From Carposina sasakii (lineage: Eukaryota > Arthropoda > Insecta > Lepidoptera > Carposinidae): a stretch of DNA of 64,000 bases. Shown here in pieces: positions 60,001 to 64,000 of the stretch; position 1 is the first letter of the stretch, and each line of letters opens with the position of its first letter. The stretch lies in the NCBI GenBank assembly GCA_014607495.2, contig CP053154.1:11222001-11286000 (forward strand). The letters run 5' to 3'. A program made the position numbers and the translations under genes. Below the pieces are notes generated by a model that had not been told where the DNA came from, ran no database searches, and saw only the letters and a program-made list of their open reading frames with translations.

Positions 60001-62439
60001 GCACAATGTTTATAGATGAAACGATCAACCATATCCTAACGGATTATATTAATGGAGAAGTGTTTTTATAAATTTATCTTAGTCAAGATATTATATATTA
60101 TAAAATTATTAATAAAGAAATGGGAAAAATTCCTCACCCGGGTGGGAATCGAACCCACAACATTTTTTGAGAATTGTCACTGAATCTAGTTATAATTCAT
60201 CTAAGATTTTATGCTATTAAATACAAACGCGATAGTAATTCTCTGTCGCGCGAGCCTGAGAAACGACATAGCTTACTTTTTACCCCGAAACAATATTTAT
60301 CCCCCAGAATTGACGTTGTTTGCTACTTACAGTCAACGCGGCTTTTACTAATTTTTACCATAACATTGCTGCATCAAAATCCATTGTGTAGATTTAAAGA
60401 TGCATAGGGACACAGACAGTGGGAAGCGACTTTGTTTTATAATACATAGTGAAGTATACTAACATGTAATTCAAGGTACTGAAAAGCCTTGCGACACGAA
60501 GCTACATCCAAGCCAGGCCCGACAACACTGTCCACATCTTTGTCTGGATCACTAGATGAACACATTGCTTTGGATTCCTTATCTGAAAAGTCACTTACAT
60601 TTTGATATAATAAAAAAAAAACTATAGCATACATTTTATAAACGGCTGGAAGAGGGGGAATTTTGACTCAGTTATAATACTTTAAAAATATTTCAAGGAA
60701 CTTAATCTTTTGGTTAAACTATCTAAGATATTAGCCCATGGAATTAACATATAAAGAAAATACCCTAGAATTACCTGAAGCTACTAGACCTTTGTACCAA
60801 CCTGAACTTTTGCTTCCACTATTTTGATCACCTTCCTTAACTTTTCCCTGGAAGCAGCGTGCCAGTATGGCCGGCTGCATGAACGCTTCACCCAGTGCCC
60901 TGATCAATGCTTGAGGAGCTTTACTCTGAACACATTCATCACATAGCTGGTACATCTTTTCTTCCGTTAGCGGGGCACCATCTGACAATGAAAATAACAG
61001 GTCATCTAGAATCTTCAACAACATATTGTGCCGGCTTCTCAACATGGTGGTTGTAACAATATGTGTGCAACAAAGCAAAAGTTTTATTAAGTAACTAAAC
61101 TAACATCCCTAATTTGCAGTATTTAACTAATTAACATTACTAGGAAATCATTAAATGATGATTCAATACTGTAAATCAAACCATTAGGGATATATCTCAC
61201 CCAGGACACACAAAATTGTAACTAAAAACTGACAGTGTTATTACAAAAGAGTTTAACCAGTGTCTATGCTAAGCATTGCCTAAATTTGACAGATATTCCA
61301 TACATTTTGCTGTCAAAACTTCAGACACAGTTTTGTGGTGACACCAATGATTTTCAATGATGCAAACAGTTTTTTAAAAATTCTGAATTTTTAACTAACA
61401 TAAGATAGATAAGAGTGCATATTCATACTTACTGTTATGACTTAGTTTACTTTCATCCTGATGAGATACATTTTGACTAGTTTCAGGTTGTTCGAATGTT
61501 GAAGTGTTGCCTTTGTCATTCTGTTCTGTGGTACTTTTAGACACATTATCTTTACCCTTATTATTGCAAACATCACTTTCCTCCGATGCACACTTAGCTT
61601 TAGAAGTTGATGAAGTTGGGACACTAAAAATCAAATATATGTCAATGTGATTGTTAGTTTACAACACAATTTAATTAAAATTACAGGTAATTACTTATAG
61701 TGTTCATATTTACCTAGAACTGGGAATACTTTTATCTGTTCTTGGAACCTTGCTGGGGTGATGGTCACATAGTCTTGCCTCCTTATAAAATAACTTTATA
61801 GCTTCCGCCGCTGCTTCATTTGGTGTCAAATTTCTTGCCTAGAATAAATTTGGGCAATGTGATATGAATGAATTTAGGTATGTATGTAAATGGCTGAGAC
61901 ATAAAAAGACAAGTAGATCAAACTATAAGTTTATTTTAAAATGTAACTGTCAGAATATTACCTCTCCACTTGATGCACAATGTTGATTATTGCAATCAGC
62001 ATTGCCACAACCATCTACCAACTGATAAAAATAACGCTCAATTAATTGTCTAGCAGCGGTTCGCTTCATAATGTCTTCAGAATGATTTGTAAATGAGCTA
62101 GTGTTTAAACCTGATGGACCGTCTCCTGGAGAACTTGGGGTTAGAGTATTACTTGACGATGATGCTTCGTTCCCCCTAAAATGAAACAAATGGTCATAAA
62201 TTCATTCTAAATATTTATACAAACATAACAATCATAACAAAGGCAAAAATTCGCAAGTAATGGTCTTTGAGGTCTTTGTATCAGCGGTATTACGCATCAA
62301 GAAAATAGTAATTCCAAGTACGAAATAGAACATTCAACGCAACGCAACCAAACGGATGGAACATAATTGTACGAGGAAGAAGGTTCTACTCGTTCACAAT
62401 TTACCTTGAAGCTTCGTCAGATTCGCTGTTAGAGTTCAT
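51016..62439 (-). CDS. Ube3a: Ubiquitin-protein ligase E3A (HECT E3)
   Basis: HECT ligase that takes ubiquitin from an E2 onto its own cysteine and passes it to substrates for proteasomal turnover. Exons: 62439-62405, 62175-61962, 61838-61714, 61623-61433, 60981-60775, 60582-60464, 59428-59212, 57767-57598, 56601-56433, 55921-55788, 55375-55173, 54305-54124, 53231-53063, 52575-52408, 51964-51810, 51354-51016. This gives about 932 residues. The AZUL zinc finger has C68, C73, C78 and C107 ([24 protein letters not shown]). The HECT domain holds [20 protein letters not shown] and the catalytic Cys in [16 protein letters not shown] (codon 51117-51115), and ends KGFGML. Exons 55921-55788 and 51964-51810 are each one base short of the phase demanded by both neighbours (see findings). 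Splice sites are otherwise intact. Confidence 0.95.
51622..51692 (+). repeat. Penelope-like arm fragment
   Basis: ATTGTATCAGGCGTTACTATTCGGAAGTTT and the inverted GGCCCGGTGGTGGGCG block are the sequences flanking and starting the palindrome at 35777. Intronic in Ube3a. Confidence 0.45.
53545..53830 (-). repeat. Dispersed repeat family E, inverted copy
   Basis: Complement of the block order seen at 27115 and 29955 (CATCAGCTGCATCTCCTTCC ... GGTAACACAGCCGTGTG). Ube3a intron. Confidence 0.5.
54000..54126 (-). repeat. 36-bp tandem array carrying splice donors
   Basis: Units of about 36 bp, on the minus strand CTG|GTATGT...CCCTGG...GGTATAGGTATT, run from the genuine Ube3a donor (exon end 54124) into the intron. 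Exact TTCTG|GTATGT copies would end an exon at 54088 and 54052, both spaced by 36. A weaker unit follows. Confidence 0.8.
54695..54830. repeat. Penelope-like arm fragment
   Basis: CAACCACCGGGCCCTACACC, CTGACCCTCAGATCTG and GCACCTAGCATGCAA match, with divergence, the left arm of the palindrome at 35777. Ube3a intron. Confidence 0.55.
57283..57549. mobile_element. MITE B, complete copy 2
   Basis: Same TIRs as 19767-20039 (TGATGAATTTGGTGAGAGCG) with TA on both sides. The right TIR is shortened internally. It ends 49 bp from the donor of Ube3a exon 57767-57598. Confidence 0.78.
57796..57905 (+). repeat. tRNA-headed SINE, family 2
   Basis: GCGGTGATAGCCTAGTGGTT, GACGTGCGCC and a good B box (GGGTTCGATCA), then CACGGGCCTGTACTGAATTT. 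It starts about 30 bp upstream of a Ube3a acceptor. Confidence 0.65.
58258..58440. repeat. Fold-back MITE, copy 2
   Basis: Same ends as 38150-38335 (AGTGCGAGTTTTCACTTC and AAAACTCGCACT) with inner blocks CAATCAC and ACGTAAAC in inverted order. Ube3a intron. Confidence 0.6.
59768..60020 (-). repeat. tRNA-headed SINE
   Basis: Inverted copy of 14520-14775: B box (complement GGAATCGAACC) and A box (complement CCACTGAGCCA) within a tRNA-like head, then the shared 5' block. Ube3a intron. Confidence 0.7.
60115..60165 (-). repeat. Truncated tRNA-headed SINE
   Basis: Only the tail and the B-box end (AAAAATTCCTCACCCGGGTG, GGAATCGAACCC) remain of the same SINE family as the copy 100 bp away. Confidence 0.6.
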
Positions 62440-63400
62440 AGAAGTTGATTCTTCTCAACACTAATTCACTTTTATGACAAAAACAGATCAAATGCAATAG
62501 TTTGATTCGGTGCATTCGCCAGGTTTTAAATTGTAAAATGAACTATATTGTGTCACAAGTAAAAAATTATACAAACACCGCACGGTTTTCCAGACTATTT
62601 TTCGAAAAAATTCTATTTCTCCTCTTTCCTTCTGTCTGTAAATCTGTCAGTCGGCCATTTTGTTTCATGGATGTTTCATTTTACGTCTACAATCAACCAA
62701 CACAAAAATATGTATTGTATTATTGTAAAGTAAATGGACAAAATTTTGCATTTCTTTATAAAAATTAGTAAAAGTAAAAATGTATGCCTAATTTACGACT
62801 TACGATGCATGTTACCAGTCACACAAAGGAAAAACAAAAATATGTGATCAAAAATGTTGGTGCAAAAAGAAACGTAACATATCTTGTGTTTTTAGTGTAT
62901 CGCTGAAGAACGGCAAAAGAAACAATCTATCCATACAGCCAAATTCAATAAAATTATTTATTAAGGGAGGGGGTGGTTGCGGTGGGCGAATAAATACGTC
63001 AAGAGAATCCTTAAAAATGTAGAAAGAAACGAGAAACTATAGGCATCATATTTAAGTTCAGTTCAGTTTATTGCGGCGGTTAGCGGCGAATCGGACTAAA
63101 ATGGCTGTATGGACGTATGGATGTATAGCTTCTCTCCTTTAAGTCGCCATTAAGAAAAAAACAGCCAAGTGCGAGTCGGGCTCGTCCATTATTGGTTCCT
63201 TAGGCTAGATATGTAATTATATTACATATCAAAAACTTCAATTAGCCAAATTACAATTATTGAGTTTCTCCATCAAAAATACTTGTAATTTGTATTACAT
63301 TTTTGGATTGGTATATGTGGTACATCTAGTAAAAAAATCGCACATCGTTCAAAATCCGTTTAAATTTCCTTTTTTATTGTTGGTTGTTAAATGGTTTATA
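62440..63400. other. Ube3a upstream region, no other gene seen
   Basis: Probable promoter and 5' UTR side of Ube3a. An 88-codon plus-strand frame at 62502 has no supporting feature. No repeats recognised apart from low-complexity AT stretches. Confidence 0.4.
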
Positions 63401-63419
63401 TATACATACATGAGATGAC

Positions 63420-63900
63420 GGATAATAGGGATGAATGGAAGAACAAGAAGTACATATTGCGCCTACCCCAAATAAATGGGAACAGGGCAGGAACCTCTTT
63501 CCCGGAGGGGTAGGCAGAGATCACAGATCTCCATTTGCTACGATCCTGACACACCTCTTTCGCTTTATCTACTTTTATGATATTCTTCATGCACGCTCGT
63601 CGGTTTAGGGTAGGTACTCTTGACCTTTCTTTAGAAATTCACCAATTTGATCTGTGAAGGTCCGGCGAGGTCTTCCCCTTCCAACCCTTCCATCCACTCT
63701 TCCGTTGTACACTTCCTTTGTCAGTCTACTTTCACTCATATTCTCCACATGCCCCAACCACCTCAATATACCCTTCTCAATCTTCGTCATCACGTCCTCA
63801 TTTATACCACACTTCTTTCTGATCACCTCATTTCTTATTCTATCTTTCAAAGTGACTCCACACATACTTCTCAATGCTCTCATTTCCACTGCATTCACTT
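63420..63900 (-). mobile_element. Non-LTR retrotransposon 3' end
   Basis: The minus-strand frame 63898-63605 reads [20 protein letters not shown], then [11 protein letters not shown] and [14 protein letters not shown], the post-RT C terminus of a widespread lepidopteran LINE. Continuing in other frames to 63430, one finds CQDRSKWRSVISAYPSGKEV and AYPSGKEVPALFPF-type tail sequence. The RT core is missing. Confidence 0.7.
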
Positions 63901-64000
63901 GACTTTAGTGTTTCGGTTTCTGCCATACCTAAAGTGACCATTTATTTTTTGACTCTAAACGGGACATTGGTTATAAACCTATAAGGTCAAATCATATGTC

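Noticed and set aside
59818..60015. 65-codon frame ([12 protein letters not shown]...)
   Set aside because: Antisense of a SINE; the same kind of peptide arises wherever the repeat is present.

Overview
This window looks like nuclear DNA of a lepidopteran insect. Genes are split by many GT-AG introns, the DNA is AT-rich, there is an interstitial run of TTAGG telomere-type repeats, and the introns are packed with jockey/RTE-like LINE tails, tRNA-headed SINEs and small terminal-inverted-repeat (TIR) elements. The species cannot be fixed from the sequence. I joined exons by eye from splice consensus, codon phase and family similarity, and nothing here was tested against a database.

Layout. (1) 184-12000, minus strand: the 5' half (about 512 codons, nine exons) of a class II phosphoinositide 3-kinase (Pi3K68D/PIK3C2 type), ending inside its Ras-binding domain at the left edge. 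(2) 12500-17820: a nest of mobile elements, in which a 432-bp hAT-like MITE was split first by a 2.26-kb hAT-type insertion and then by a P-element-like insertion with a THAP-domain exon, each with an 8-bp target duplication. (3) 17924-18622, plus strand: the 3' end of a small gene I do not recognise. (4) 20886-22161, minus strand: a complete three-exon gene for a very basic 204-residue protein, not recognised. (5) 23103-43901, plus strand: an NSUN7-like member of the NOL1/NOP2/Sun RNA methyltransferase family; its conserved body starts by 28777 and its 5' end is uncertain. It has lost the cysteines at both catalytic positions. Its introns hold LINEs, SINEs, TIR elements and a nearly perfect 374-bp-armed Penelope-like palindrome. 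(6) 45400-50160: a degraded minus-strand non-LTR retrotransposon split by a second non-LTR element on the plus strand. (7) 51016-62439, minus strand: a complete 16-exon Ube3a (HECT E3 ubiquitin ligase, about 932 residues) from the AZUL zinc finger to the FGML C terminus. Two of its exons are each exactly one base short. (8) 63420-63900: the 3' end of another non-LTR element.

The genes are unrelated housekeeping or signalling functions (phosphoinositide signalling, RNA-methyltransferase-like, ubiquitin ligation), and no operon-like or gene-cluster logic links them. The least ordinary parts are the nested transposon history, the cysteine-less NSUN7, the Penelope palindrome, the 36-bp repeated splice-donor array in Ube3a and the two one-base gaps in Ube3a. 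I found no CRISPR array, rRNA, or convincing functional tRNA gene; the tRNA-like sequences are SINE heads.
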